Below, in pieces: positions 1 through 6,705 of a stretch of 19,124 nt of DNA. Below the pieces are notes generated by a model. The model did no database searches, had not been told where the DNA came from, and worked only from the letters and a program-made list of their open reading frames with translations. Each line of letters begins with the position of its first letter. Within the stretch, counting starts at the first letter, position 1. The stretch lies in NCBI GenBank assembly GCA_002305955.1, contig DBRH01000082.1, positions 694 through 19,817 of the forward strand. The letters run 5' to 3'. Position numbers and translations under genes: made by a program. This DNA is from Kosmotogaceae bacterium UBA1373. Lineage in GTDB: Bacteria; Thermotogota; Thermotogae; Petrotogales; Kosmotogaceae.

Positions 1-82
1 TATTCCGACCCGGCGTTTATGAAGCCTGAGAAGCTCTACTCATGCAAAGATGATGACTCGCAGAGTCGATTTTCTTAAAGAG
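1..82 (+). other. left-edge segment, possible 3' end of an upstream plus-strand gene
   Basis: Two plus-strand frames are open from the window edge. One reads 25 codons and stops with TAA at 76-78, which would converge with the lipoprotein gene ending at 83. Another stops with TGA at 27-29 and is followed by a small hairpin (GACTC 55-59, loop GCA, GAGTC 63-67) and a short T tract, a weak terminator-like arrangement. Neither peptide is long enough to recognise. The hairpin stem is only five pairs, so both the gene end and the terminator are guesses. Confidence 0.25.
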
Positions 83-895
83 CTACCAGTCGACAATGGC
101 CTCAAAGAGTTCGGTGTTGCCAGGTACGATTCCCATCAAAGTCCCGTGGAAAGCGTAAGCGCTCGAAATGGCGACGACCTTGCCCCCATTGACACTGGAT
201 GCCGCGACTATTGGTATAGGATCGGAGGCCTGTGGAATCGAAGCCTGTTCTTCAAGCGATGAAACATACGTCAGGAAAACGGCAGAGTTCTCAGCATAGA
301 CGACAGCGGAGGCGTTTCCCTCTACTGTGAGCTTTGTCGTGAACATCATCGCGATTTTGTTCGATAAAGTTGAAGCTATAGGATGAGCGCCGAAATTATC
401 GGATGTTATCACGAGCTTGTTGCCGCCGATGTTGTTTACAGTATCCGTTACCAGCCCCCACACGAAGCCTATACCGGTGTTCAGTCCGTCTGAAAGGGCA
501 TCGAGGAAGAAGGTGCTTGACGGCGGTACTTCGACGAGCAAATCCATCATTATTATTTTGCCTTTCTTGCCGAGCTGGGCGTTGAGAGCGGCTATCTCGG
601 TCGGTGTGTAGGCCTGGAGGGGCATCGATAGAATCACAATTGCGTAGTTCTGTGGATTGAATCCCGCCTCCGACGAGTAAGCCACTTCATAGCCTCTCGA
701 ATAAAGGATGGTAATTATGCCCTCGAAATAATCGCTTGAAGCGCTTGTGGAATACTCATCGATCGAACTGGCGAAAATATTGTTGTGGGTATCGTCGATC
801 AAAACAGCCTTCGGAAGCGGTTTGACTCTGGGAAAGCAGCCTGATATCGTTAACAGCATTACTGTGCAGACTACAAGTACCAGTAATCGTTTCAT
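83..895 (-). CDS. lipoprotein with GldG/DUF4350-like (glutamine-amidotransferase-fold) domain
   Basis: Predicted 270-residue lipoprotein. The first 20 residues form a lipoprotein signal: Lys-Arg, a hydrophobic run, then the lipobox ISGC with Cys20 as the lipidated residue, so it should be anchored on the outside of the inner membrane. The mature part opens with a beta strand and the motif VLIDDTHNN, then a 'YFEGIITILYSRGYEV' type helix and a strand with 'YAIVILSMP' followed by 'YTPTEIAAL', the order seen in GldG/DUF4350-type domains that share the class I glutamine-amidotransferase fold but lack a catalytic Cys. It ends with 'LFEAIVDW', also usual for that group. The ATG at 895 is chosen because GGAGGTG lies just upstream; an in-frame ATG at 919 would place that ribosome binding site inside the gene. 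It stands alone with no functional partner in view. Role unknown; perhaps sensing or binding at the cell surface. The domain call is by motif resemblance only. Confidence 0.72.
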   Translation of the reverse strand: MKRLLVLVVCTVMLLTISGCFPRVKPLPKAVLIDDTHNNIFASSIDEYSTSASSDYFEGIITILYSRGYEVAYSSEAGFNPQNYAIVILSMPLQAYTPTEIAALNAQLGKKGKIIMMDLLVEVPPSSTFFLDALSDGLNTGIGFVWGLVTDTVNNIGGNKLVITSDNFGAHPIASTLSNKIAMMFTTKLTVEGNASAVVYAENSAVFLTYVSSLEEQASIPQASDPIPIVAASSVNGGKVVAISSAYAFHGTLMGIVPGNTELFEAIVDW

Positions 896-914
896 TTTCT
901 CACCTCCCATCGAG

Positions 915-944
915 ATCATACAAGCGAAAGAAAGAGATGATCAA
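915..944 (-). promoter_or_regulatory. candidate promoter for the lipoprotein gene
   Basis: Read on the minus strand, TTGATC (939-944) and TATGAT (915-920) are separated by 18 bases. Transcription would begin near 908, giving a very short leader that still contains the GGAGGTG ribosome binding site. Both boxes are imperfect. Confidence 0.35.
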
Positions 945-1192
945 TAAGGATCGAAGTATGGGTTATTAAACCGGTCAAACGAAGGTTCATTTGTAGACGA
1001 AAAGATTGCGAAAGCAGTTAAAAAAACAGTCGATGGTTATGAATAATGTTTGTTTATGAGTACGATTCGATTTATTCCTCAATATCAATACTCAACAGAC
1101 ACAGTGCCGAACTAGAAAAAGCGATACGGAAATATCGGGCGATCACTAGGTTAGTGCGGCCTATCACCAGTCCATAAATCGCCTTTCGTGGA

Positions 1193-1201
1193 TGGTATAA
1201 T
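1193..1201 (+). promoter_or_regulatory. extended -10 promoter for the PfkB kinase gene
   Basis: A perfect TATAAT at 1196-1201 is preceded by TG one base upstream (TGGTATAAT), an extended -10 element. No convincing -35 box lies 16-18 bases further upstream, which fits extended -10 promoters. The start point would be near 1208, about 30 bases before the gene. Confidence 0.6.
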
Positions 1202-1240
1202 CATCGTACACTTTATAAACCCTGAGGGAGTGTGATCGAA

Positions 1241-2134
1241 TTGGATAGAGTAATCGTTGTGGGAAACGTGAATGTCGATATCATAGCCGGATCGATCGAC
1301 AGGTGGCCCGCCTGGGGTACGGAAATTGGAGTGGATTCCATAGAGGTCAGGATAGGCGGCCAGGCGGCAAATTCAGCCGTGGTGCTTTCTCGACTCGGTT
1401 TTCCGGTGGAAGTTGTCACGGTCGCAGGGGATGATTTCATCGGTAAAGGTTTTAGGGCAAGGTTCTCCGAGCTGGGCATAGATGTATCTAATTTCGAGTT
1501 GCTGAAGGGCAGGACACCCTTTTCCATAGCCATCACTCACAGCAGTAACGAGAGAAGCTTCTTCAGCAACGAGAGCGTCATGAGATCTCTCGATGTCGAT
1601 TTTGTGGCCGACAGGCTGCGAGGAACAAAGGGCGCCCACATTCTTTTTTGCGGGATCAATGTACTCAGAGGCTTGCATGAAGATAAATTGAGATCGCTTC
1701 TGGATGTACTTAAAGAAGACAACACCCTGTACCTCGATACGGGCTGGCCGACGGACGACTGGGATTCCTTCAGACCGAAGGTTCAAAACCTGCTCAGTTC
1801 CGTCGATTGGTTCCTGCCAAACGAGGCCGAATTCCTGTCTCTCATGCAGTTAGAGTATCTGGAAGAGGCCGGTCAAATATACAAGAGCGACTACACTAGC
1901 AGGGCTCTCATAAAAATGGGTTCCAGAGGATCGATGCTGATGGGTAAGGATCAATGCGAGTTTCACCATGCGGAGAAAACCGGGGACATCATCGATACGA
2001 TCGGTGCGGGAGATGCCTTCAACGCGGGATTTATTTCCGGCCTGGCCGGCAATGGAAAGATAGATATCGCCACCGCTCACACAATCGCAAAAGACTGGAT
2101 AGAAGGCAAGTACAGGGCGTATATTACCTTCTGA
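1241..2134 (+). CDS. PfkB-family carbohydrate kinase
   Basis: Cytoplasmic sugar or nucleoside kinase of the ribokinase/PfkB family, 297 residues, the usual length. It starts with the typical 'VIVVGNVNVDII' strand, has the first PfkB signature 'GGQAANSAVVLSRLG', and the second signature 'DTIGAGDAFNAGF', where Asp258 (counted from the TTG) is the expected catalytic base and GAG forms the anion hole. 'DWFLPNEAEF' is the usual mid-domain strand. The start is placed at TTG 1241: the ribosome binding site GAGGGAG (1224-1230) is 10 bases away, whereas the in-frame GTG at 1232 is only one base from it and would add three residues. The substrate is not readable; ketodeoxygluconate, fructose, ribose or nucleosides are all possible. 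The next gene, degV-like, is on the same strand but has its own -10 element, so the two may be only loosely linked. Confidence 0.88.
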   Translation: MDRVIVVGNVNVDIIAGSIDRWPAWGTEIGVDSIEVRIGGQAANSAVVLSRLGFPVEVVTVAGDDFIGKGFRARFSELGIDVSNFELLKGRTPFSIAITHSSNERSFFSNESVMRSLDVDFVADRLRGTKGAHILFCGINVLRGLHEDKLRSLLDVLKEDNTLYLDTGWPTDDWDSFRPKVQNLLSSVDWFLPNEAEFLSLMQLEYLEEAGQIYKSDYTSRALIKMGSRGSMLMGKDQCEFHHAEKTGDIIDTIGAGDAFNAGFISGLAGNGKIDIATAHTIAKDWIEGKYRAYITF

Positions 2135-2139
2135 TCTCT

Positions 2140-2177
2140 GTCCCGTAGCGAAAGAGTCTTTCGACAGGCCGTGGGAC
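2140..2177 (+). repeat. nested inverted repeats downstream of the kinase gene
   Basis: Outer arms GTCCC (2140-2144) and GGGAC (2173-2177) enclose a compact hairpin with CGAAAG (2149-2154), loop AGT, and CTTTCG (2158-2163). No T run follows, so it is not a standard intrinsic terminator. It may act as a transcript-stabilising or attenuating structure between the kinase and the DegV gene. Confidence 0.45.
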
Positions 2178-2192
2178 GATCGATCTGTGAGT

Positions 2193-2198
2193 TATAAT
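2193..2198 (+). promoter_or_regulatory. -10 element upstream of the DegV-family gene
   Basis: A perfect TATAAT lies 32 bases before the ATG at 2231. No good -35 hexamer is placed at the normal distance, so strength is uncertain. Confidence 0.45.
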
Positions 2199-2230
2199 AT
2201 CGTCGAATAATCGATTCGGGAGAGATTGCC

Positions 2231-3055
2231 ATGGTTAAAGTGGTAACGGATAGTTCCTGCGACCTGCCTTTAGAACTCATCGAGTCTAACGGTATCACCT
2301 TTGTCCCCATGAATGTCGTGGTCGACGGCAGATCATACAAAGAGGACATAGATATCACGCCCCGGGAGTTCTGGAAGCTGATGAGCGAATCAAAAACGCT
2401 TCCAAAGACCTCCCAGCCTTCTCCGGGCGAGTTCGCCGATATCTTCAACTCGATCCAGTCCGAAGGCAATACGCCGCTCTGCATAACCATATCGTCAAAA
2501 CTGAGCGGTACCTACCAGTCGGCGCAGATCGGTGCGCAGTTGAGTGGAAACAGAGCCGTCGTTTTCGACTCTCTCGCAGGCTCTCTGTCTCATGGAATCC
2601 AGGTTATTACAGCTTCCAGAATGGCTCTCCAGGGAAAGAGCGTGGATGAGATACTCCATACAATAGAAGAGTGTCGCAAAAACGTCAGGATCATCATTCC
2701 GTTGCTGACTCTGGAGAACATAATCAAGGGAGGCCGTCTCAGCAAGTTTCAGGGCGGTCTCGCAAACATTCTGAATATAAGGATAATCCTTCACGGCGTC
2801 GAGGGAGAAGTGAAACTCTACAAAAAACTTCGGGGCTCCAACCGCTTCAGACAGGCTATAATCGACCTCATAGACGAAGCCTCCCGCGAGGGGAAAAAGC
2901 TCTTCGGGATCACGCATGTGGACAACCCGAAAGACGCCGGTTACTTCGCCGACGAGATAAAAAAGAGGATCCCCGAGGCCGAGGTGATCGTCGGAACGAT
3001 GGGACCCACCATCGCGACTTACGCCGGCATCGGGGGATTGATTCTCGCTCTTTGA
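2231..3055 (+). CDS. DegV-family fatty-acid-binding protein
   Basis: A 274-residue DegV-family protein, full length. This family, including FakB, binds a fatty acid in the cytoplasm and presents its carboxylate for phosphorylation by a FakA-type kinase. Visible family features: N-terminal 'VVTDSSCDLP', 'TSQPSPGEF' at about 60-68 (Thr60 and Ser61 lie in the carboxylate-binding loop), 'ISSKLSGTYQSA' at 87-98, and 'GRLSKFQGGLANILNI' in the C-terminal subdomain. The ATG at 2231 is preceded by GGGAGAG with good spacing. An oddity is the C-terminal loop: most members carry a GTHxGPG-like motif, but here it reads ATYAGIGG, with Tyr264 where His is expected. No FakA partner is present in this window. 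Family assignment is firm; lipid specificity cannot be read. Confidence 0.9.
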   Translation: MVKVVTDSSCDLPLELIESNGITFVPMNVVVDGRSYKEDIDITPREFWKLMSESKTLPKTSQPSPGEFADIFNSIQSEGNTPLCITISSKLSGTYQSAQIGAQLSGNRAVVFDSLAGSLSHGIQVITASRMALQGKSVDEILHTIEECRKNVRIIIPLLTLENIIKGGRLSKFQGGLANILNIRIILHGVEGEVKLYKKLRGSNRFRQAIIDLIDEASREGKKLFGITHVDNPKDAGYFADEIKKRIPEAEVIVGTMGPTIATYAGIGGLILAL

Positions 3056-3155
3056 GGATTACCTTATGTCCTCTCTTACTATCTGTATCATCTCTTCGGA
3101 AATGACCGGAATCTCCTGACCATCTGAACGCTCATCTCACAGATACAAATACCCG

Positions 3156-3182
3156 TCGTTTTATAACGATCGCGCTTTTTTT
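3156..3182 (+). terminator. weak candidate intrinsic terminator after the DegV gene
   Basis: Stem TCGTT (3156-3160) / AACGA (3165-3169) with loop TTAT, followed after six bases by seven T residues (3176-3182). The stem is short and the gap to the T run is longer than usual, so this is a marginal call. It lies about 100 bases past the DegV stop and 80 bases before the next gene. Confidence 0.3.
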
Positions 3183-3263
3183 ACCAAACCGTAGCGAGCC
3201 TTAAGAAACTCGCCCGATCCACTGTGGTGTCTAAATGGAAAGCATTTCCGGGAGTTGTACTCG

Positions 3264-5078
3264 TTGGCAAATTCTAAGAGAGTTTTCAGATCGGTTCTTT
3301 CGGATTTCAAAGCCTCGGCTTTGAGTCTGGCTACATTCTCTATCCTGTCGAAATTCGTAGTCGCTTCGCTCTCGATTCCGGCGGTGGCTCTTTTTCTCAG
3401 ATCTCTCGTATCGATGCCGGTGAGGTCGAAATCAGGAAGCTGGGAGTTTTTCGAGTACTCGGGGAGCTTTCCGGGCGTGGTTCTGGTGATGATCGTCGTC
3501 TTCTTCTGGTTGGTAGGTTTTCTGGTCGAGCAGAGCGGACTGCTTCTCATCGCTTCGGTAAAAGTCCGGGGAGGTGTTCCCAAAATCAGAGAGGTGTTGT
3601 TGAAGTTTCTCAGAACCGCGCCAAGGATAGTGGGCCTTTCCTCCTTCCAGGCCGGCGTTTACACCCTCTGTTTCGTTCCTCTCCTTGCAGTCTTCGCTTT
3701 TGTAACAAGAAATATCATCGACTCCGGCAACGGTGGATATCCCTCTTTCTTCACAGGCTTTTTCGGTTGGTTGCTCGCGGCAGCCTCTCTGCTGGTTCTT
3801 GTAAGGTTGATGCTCAGCTGGCTTTTCGCTATGCACTTCGGTCTGCTCTGCCGGGAGAAATTTTTGAAGGCCCTTGGATCTAGCAAGAAACTTGTAAAAG
3901 GAAACAGAATGAGACTGGCGCACATTCTGGGGCGTTTCTGGCTCTTAACTGTGGTGATCCTTCTGGTATTTTCTCTCGCCTTCAGGGGGGGCCGCGAACT
4001 TATGGTCAGTTACAGCAGAGAACCGACATCTTTCAATATATTCAGACTCTCGCTCTTCGCTTCCGCTGAAACGGTTTTTATCACAGTCTTCTGGATAGTC
4101 GTCGCGGGACTGTTTTCAATACTGGTTACCCGCCTCTTCCTTGAACTGGTTGCCGAAAACAACCTTGAAGCTCTTGAGGAGGCAGGAACTTATTTGTCTA
4201 AAGAGCCGAAGATACAGAAAAGACCCTGGATTCTATTGTTGTTAGGTCTTTTCGCGTTCCAGGCGACTTATTTCGATTATTATGGAAAACTCCTGGTGGA
4301 ATCGGAGGTCGATCTTCCACTGGTGACCGCCCACAGGGGGAGTTCTTTGAAAGCCCCTGAGAATACCATGAGCGCTATAATTCAGGCCGTACACGACGGT
4401 GCCGATATCATAGAAATCGATGTCCAGCTGACAAGTGACGGCCACGTAGTGTTGAACCACGACAGAACGCTCTCCAAAGTTGCCGGAGTAAGCAAGAGCG
4501 TCCCCGAGATGACTCTGGAGGAGATAAAGGCGATAGACGTCGGGAGGAGATTTTCAAGAAACTTCGCGGGCGAGAGAATCGCGACACTCGAAGAAGTTAT
4601 CGAGTATATGAACGAGGTCGATACGAAAATAAAACTCAACATAGAGCTGAAGGACTACGAAAAAACGCCCATGATCGTTCAGGCTGTCCTCGATACCCTT
4701 GAGAAGCATGAATTCACGGAGAGAATCGTGATAACTTCTACAAGCAGGGACCGATTGGCAGCCGTGAGAGAGAGCGACCCTGCCATTCGGATTGGACTGA
4801 TAGTCACTTACATAACCAGAGATCTCTGGTCGCTGGATGTGGATTTCTACAGCGTGTCTTCTACCATACTGAACGGAGCCTTCATGATACGCGCGCGTTC
4901 CTATGGCAGAGATGTGCACGTTTGGACGGTAAACGATACCGAGTCGATGATGCGCTACACAAGCATGGGAGTCTCTTCCATAATCACAGACAGGCCCGAG
5001 ACGCTTTCACAGCTTCTGATCAGAAAAGCACAGCTCTCGATATTTCAGAGAAGAGTCCTCGCGGTCCTCTCATTCTAG
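3264..5078 (+). CDS. membrane-anchored glycerophosphodiester phosphodiesterase
   Basis: A 604-residue two-part protein. The N-terminal ~340 residues are strongly hydrophobic with about seven or eight membrane segments and match the membrane domain often fused to GDPD enzymes. The C-terminal ~250 residues are a glycerophosphodiester phosphodiesterase TIM barrel, which hydrolyses deacylated phospholipids to glycerol-3-phosphate plus an alcohol. Seen: HRG with His357 and 'PENT' at 365-368, 'EIDVQLTSDG' with Glu384 and Asp386 as metal ligands, 'NHD' with His399 (the second catalytic His), 'NIELKD', and the C-terminal 'VWTVND' and 'ITDRPE' strands. All key residues are present, so it should be active. 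The last membrane segment (about residues 325-345) precedes the barrel directly. Start choice: GGGAG ends at 3254, abutting a TTG at 3255; the TTG at 3264 has a normal nine-base spacing and is preferred. Likely role: phospholipid turnover or phosphate/glycerol scavenging. Confidence 0.88.
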   Translation: MANSKRVFRSVLSDFKASALSLATFSILSKFVVASLSIPAVALFLRSLVSMPVRSKSGSWEFFEYSGSFPGVVLVMIVVFFWLVGFLVEQSGLLLIASVKVRGGVPKIREVLLKFLRTAPRIVGLSSFQAGVYTLCFVPLLAVFAFVTRNIIDSGNGGYPSFFTGFFGWLLAAASLLVLVRLMLSWLFAMHFGLLCREKFLKALGSSKKLVKGNRMRLAHILGRFWLLTVVILLVFSLAFRGGRELMVSYSREPTSFNIFRLSLFASAETVFITVFWIVVAGLFSILVTRLFLELVAENNLEALEEAGTYLSKEPKIQKRPWILLLLGLFAFQATYFDYYGKLLVESEVDLPLVTAHRGSSLKAPENTMSAIIQAVHDGADIIEIDVQLTSDGHVVLNHDRTLSKVAGVSKSVPEMTLEEIKAIDVGRRFSRNFAGERIATLEEVIEYMNEVDTKIKLNIELKDYEKTPMIVQAVLDTLEKHEFTERIVITSTSRDRLAAVRESDPAIRIGLIVTYITRDLWSLDVDFYSVSSTILNGAFMIRARSYGRDVHVWTVNDTESMMRYTSMGVSSIITDRPETLSQLLIRKAQLSIFQRRVLAVLSF

Positions 5079-5131
5079 GATCATCATTACCCACAAGTTA
5101 GAAGGCGTTCTGGAGTACGGGAAGGCGAGTG

Positions 5132-5140
5132 TGATAGAAT
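5132..5140 (+). promoter_or_regulatory. extended -10-like element upstream of the SatD gene
   Basis: TGATAGAAT (5132-5140) has a TG one base before the near-consensus hexamer TAGAAT. It lies about 40 bases before the gene. No clear -35 box is visible. Confidence 0.4.
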
Positions 5141-5177
5141 AATTTTAGAGTTTGCAGCGGGATTGGATGTGGGGCTT

Positions 5178-5804
5178 ATGGGAGTGTACGCGGTCGTGAC
5201 GGCCGATGTTGTACGTTCAAGAGAGCACGATCTCTCTCTGGAGATTTTGAAGGAAACGCTTGAGGGTTTCGCCAGCGGGCTTCTGGTGAAGCCTTTTTCC
5301 GTATCGCGTGGCGATGAGCTACAGGCCGTTCTCTCAGATTTAGAAGCGCTCCCGATGCTTTTAAGGCGTTTGAGGTATTGTGTCCTACCACTGCGTCTTA
5401 GAATAGGCGTAGGTATTGGTTTCATAGAGGATTCTGCTTTTCTGAAGGCCGGAAGCTCCTGGGATATGAGCGGGAAGGTCTTCTTCGATGCTAGGAGCGC
5501 TCTCGACGGGGCGAAAAAGTCGAAAGACGCGCAAACCGTTGTCGCCTGCGAAGAAGAGAATCTCAGGCTTTTTCTTAACACCGTTTTCATACTCAAAGAC
5601 GCGATCGAGAGTGACTGGACCGAAAAGCAGTGGGAAGCAGTCCATACTTACGAGAGAGAGGGAACTTACGAGAGGGCCGCCACGGCTCTCGGCGTTACAG
5701 CGCCGAATGTTCAGAACCACTGCGCAAAGGCGAAATGGAACGCGATTAAGTCGGTGGAGACCAACATGTCCGCGGCTTTGCGTGAGAGGTTTTCCGGTAT
5801 ATAA
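5178..5804 (+). CDS. SatD-family protein (cyclase-like N-terminal domain plus C-terminal HTH)
   Basis: A 208-residue cytoplasmic protein of the SatD family, named after satD of the Streptococcus mutans secretion-and-acid-tolerance operon; biochemical role unknown. It begins with 'YAVVTADVVRSRE' (Asp10), then 'SVSRGDELQAVL' (Asp46), 'LRIGVGIGF' (75-82) and 'GKVFFDARSAL' (99-109). This order resembles the metal-Asp, Gly-Asp, and 'riGihtG / VN-AAR' motifs of class III nucleotide cyclases, which I offer as an inference. Residues ~147-190 form a helix-turn-helix of the sigma-70 region 4 / LuxR kind ('YERAATALGVTAPNVQNHCAKAKW'). Start is uncertain: ATG 5178 is chosen; TTG 5163 is next to GCGGGA with no spacing, and GTG 5184 has GGGG nine bases away and begins at the conserved 'VYAV'. 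The DUF3307 gene follows after 85 bases, a pairing seen in other bacteria, so the two probably work together. Confidence 0.78.
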   Translation: MGVYAVVTADVVRSREHDLSLEILKETLEGFASGLLVKPFSVSRGDELQAVLSDLEALPMLLRRLRYCVLPLRLRIGVGIGFIEDSAFLKAGSSWDMSGKVFFDARSALDGAKKSKDAQTVVACEEENLRLFLNTVFILKDAIESDWTEKQWEAVHTYEREGTYERAATALGVTAPNVQNHCAKAKWNAIKSVETNMSAALRERFSGI

Positions 5805-5823
5805 ATCTATATAGATTTATATA
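5798..5823. repeat. 26-base perfect palindrome overlapping the SatD stop codon
   Basis: Thirteen-base arms meet at 5810/5811 with no spacer; the core half-site is ATAAATCTAT (5801-5810), mirrored at 5811-5820. It is wholly A+T apart from one C and one G, and covers the TAA stop codon of the upstream gene (5802-5804). It looks like a DNA-protein binding site rather than a terminator, since no GC stem or T tract is present. Confidence 0.7.
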
Positions 5824-5829
5824 TTGAAT

Positions 5830-5849
5830 ATAAACCTATTTAAGTTTAT
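5830..5849. repeat. second imperfect palindrome with a related half-site
   Basis: Arms ATAAAC (5830-5835) and GTTTAT (5844-5849). The left half, ATAAACCTAT, differs from the half-site of the preceding palindrome by one base. The two palindrome centres are 29 bases apart, close to three helical turns, as in tandem operators. It lies 41 bases before the DUF3307 start. Confidence 0.6.
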
Positions 5850-5889
5850 TTATGGGCAATAAAACCCCCGGGATTTAAAAGGAGGATCG

Positions 5890-6663
5890 ATGCCGCTACT
5901 TTTATCGGTACTTGCACATTTACTGGCCGATTTCATTTTCCAGACTGACAAGACGGTAGAAGACAGGCTTGCGCTTCGCTTTTCCGGTTTCTTCAAACAC
6001 GGGATAACGGTCTTTCTGACGATGTTAGCGCTGTTGCTTCCCTACGGCTTTATAAGTAGCTTTTTGTACAGTCTCGCCGTATCTTTGATTCACATCTTCC
6101 TCGATATTATGAAAAGCTCCCTCGAGAGGCGGAGAAGCGCGGTCGCAAGTTTCTATCTCTTTCTTATAGACCAGTTTCTTCACATCGCCACGATAATTCT
6201 GCTCGTTCCGCTCTTCCACTTAAAAGTGACGGCCAGTTTTGAAGGTCTGATCGGCAGTATGGCCGCTTATACTGGGATCGATCCAGGCAGGCTTCCCGTA
6301 GGGAGGATGCTCTTCACTGCGATTGTCTATCTTTCGGTGGTCTTTGGAGGCGCTGTCTTTATACGAAAGCTTTTCGACCTGATATACAGGAACGAGCCGG
6401 ACTATCTCTCGAGAATAATGGGGAGCAACGCCGTCCTTAACAACGTCAGAACGGGTAAGGTTATCGGGATTTTCGAGAGGCTTGTCGTTCTGACTATCTA
6501 CCTCACGGGCAACGTGGCGTCGATAGGTATAGTGATCGCCGCCAAATCCTTTGCGAGGTTCAAACACTTCGATAACAAGGATTTCGCCGAATACTATCTC
6601 ATAGGAACTCTCGCCAGCGTCATGCTCGCCATAATTGGCGGCATTATTCTCAGAACCTTCTGA
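5890..6663 (+). CDS. DUF3307 family polytopic membrane protein
   Basis: A 257-residue integral membrane protein with the DUF3307 pattern: an N-terminal helix carrying 'HLLADFIFQTD' (His and Asp conserved), then a cytoplasmic Lys-rich turn, 'KHGITVF', 'LIHIFLDIMK', and 'FLIDQFLHI', so repeated His/Asp pairs lie inside or at the edge of membrane helices. Additional hydrophobic segments follow near residues 135-165, 197-220 and 235-255, roughly six to seven in all. Paired His/Asp residues in membrane helices suggest metal binding or ion translocation, but the function is unknown. ATG 5890 has a strong AAAGGAGG eight bases upstream. It sits 85 bases behind the SatD gene on the same strand, with two tandem palindromes in between that could regulate it separately. 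It converges with the permease gene, 42 bases apart. Confidence 0.82.
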   Translation: MPLLLSVLAHLLADFIFQTDKTVEDRLALRFSGFFKHGITVFLTMLALLLPYGFISSFLYSLAVSLIHIFLDIMKSSLERRRSAVASFYLFLIDQFLHIATIILLVPLFHLKVTASFEGLIGSMAAYTGIDPGRLPVGRMLFTAIVYLSVVFGGAVFIRKLFDLIYRNEPDYLSRIMGSNAVLNNVRTGKVIGIFERLVVLTIYLTGNVASIGIVIAAKSFARFKHFDNKDFAEYYLIGTLASVMLAIIGGIILRTF

Positions 6664-6705
6664 ACGTGTCTGCCTGCCGTGGGTTTTTGCGGTGGTTATG
6701 ACCGG

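Larger units (their letters stand above)
896..1240. other. intergenic region between the divergent lipoprotein and kinase genes
   Basis: This 345-base stretch holds the divergent promoters described separately. It also contains two short stem-forming sequences, CGATA/TATCG at 1122-1137 and CACTA/TAGTG at 1144-1156, with no T tract suitable for a plus-strand terminator. No coding frame with a credible start was found. Confidence 0.5.

Noticed and set aside
3432..3923. Minus-strand open frame antisense to the membrane part of the phosphodiesterase
   Set aside because: Low-complexity charged sequence produced by reading hydrophobic codons in reverse; no start signal or known domain.
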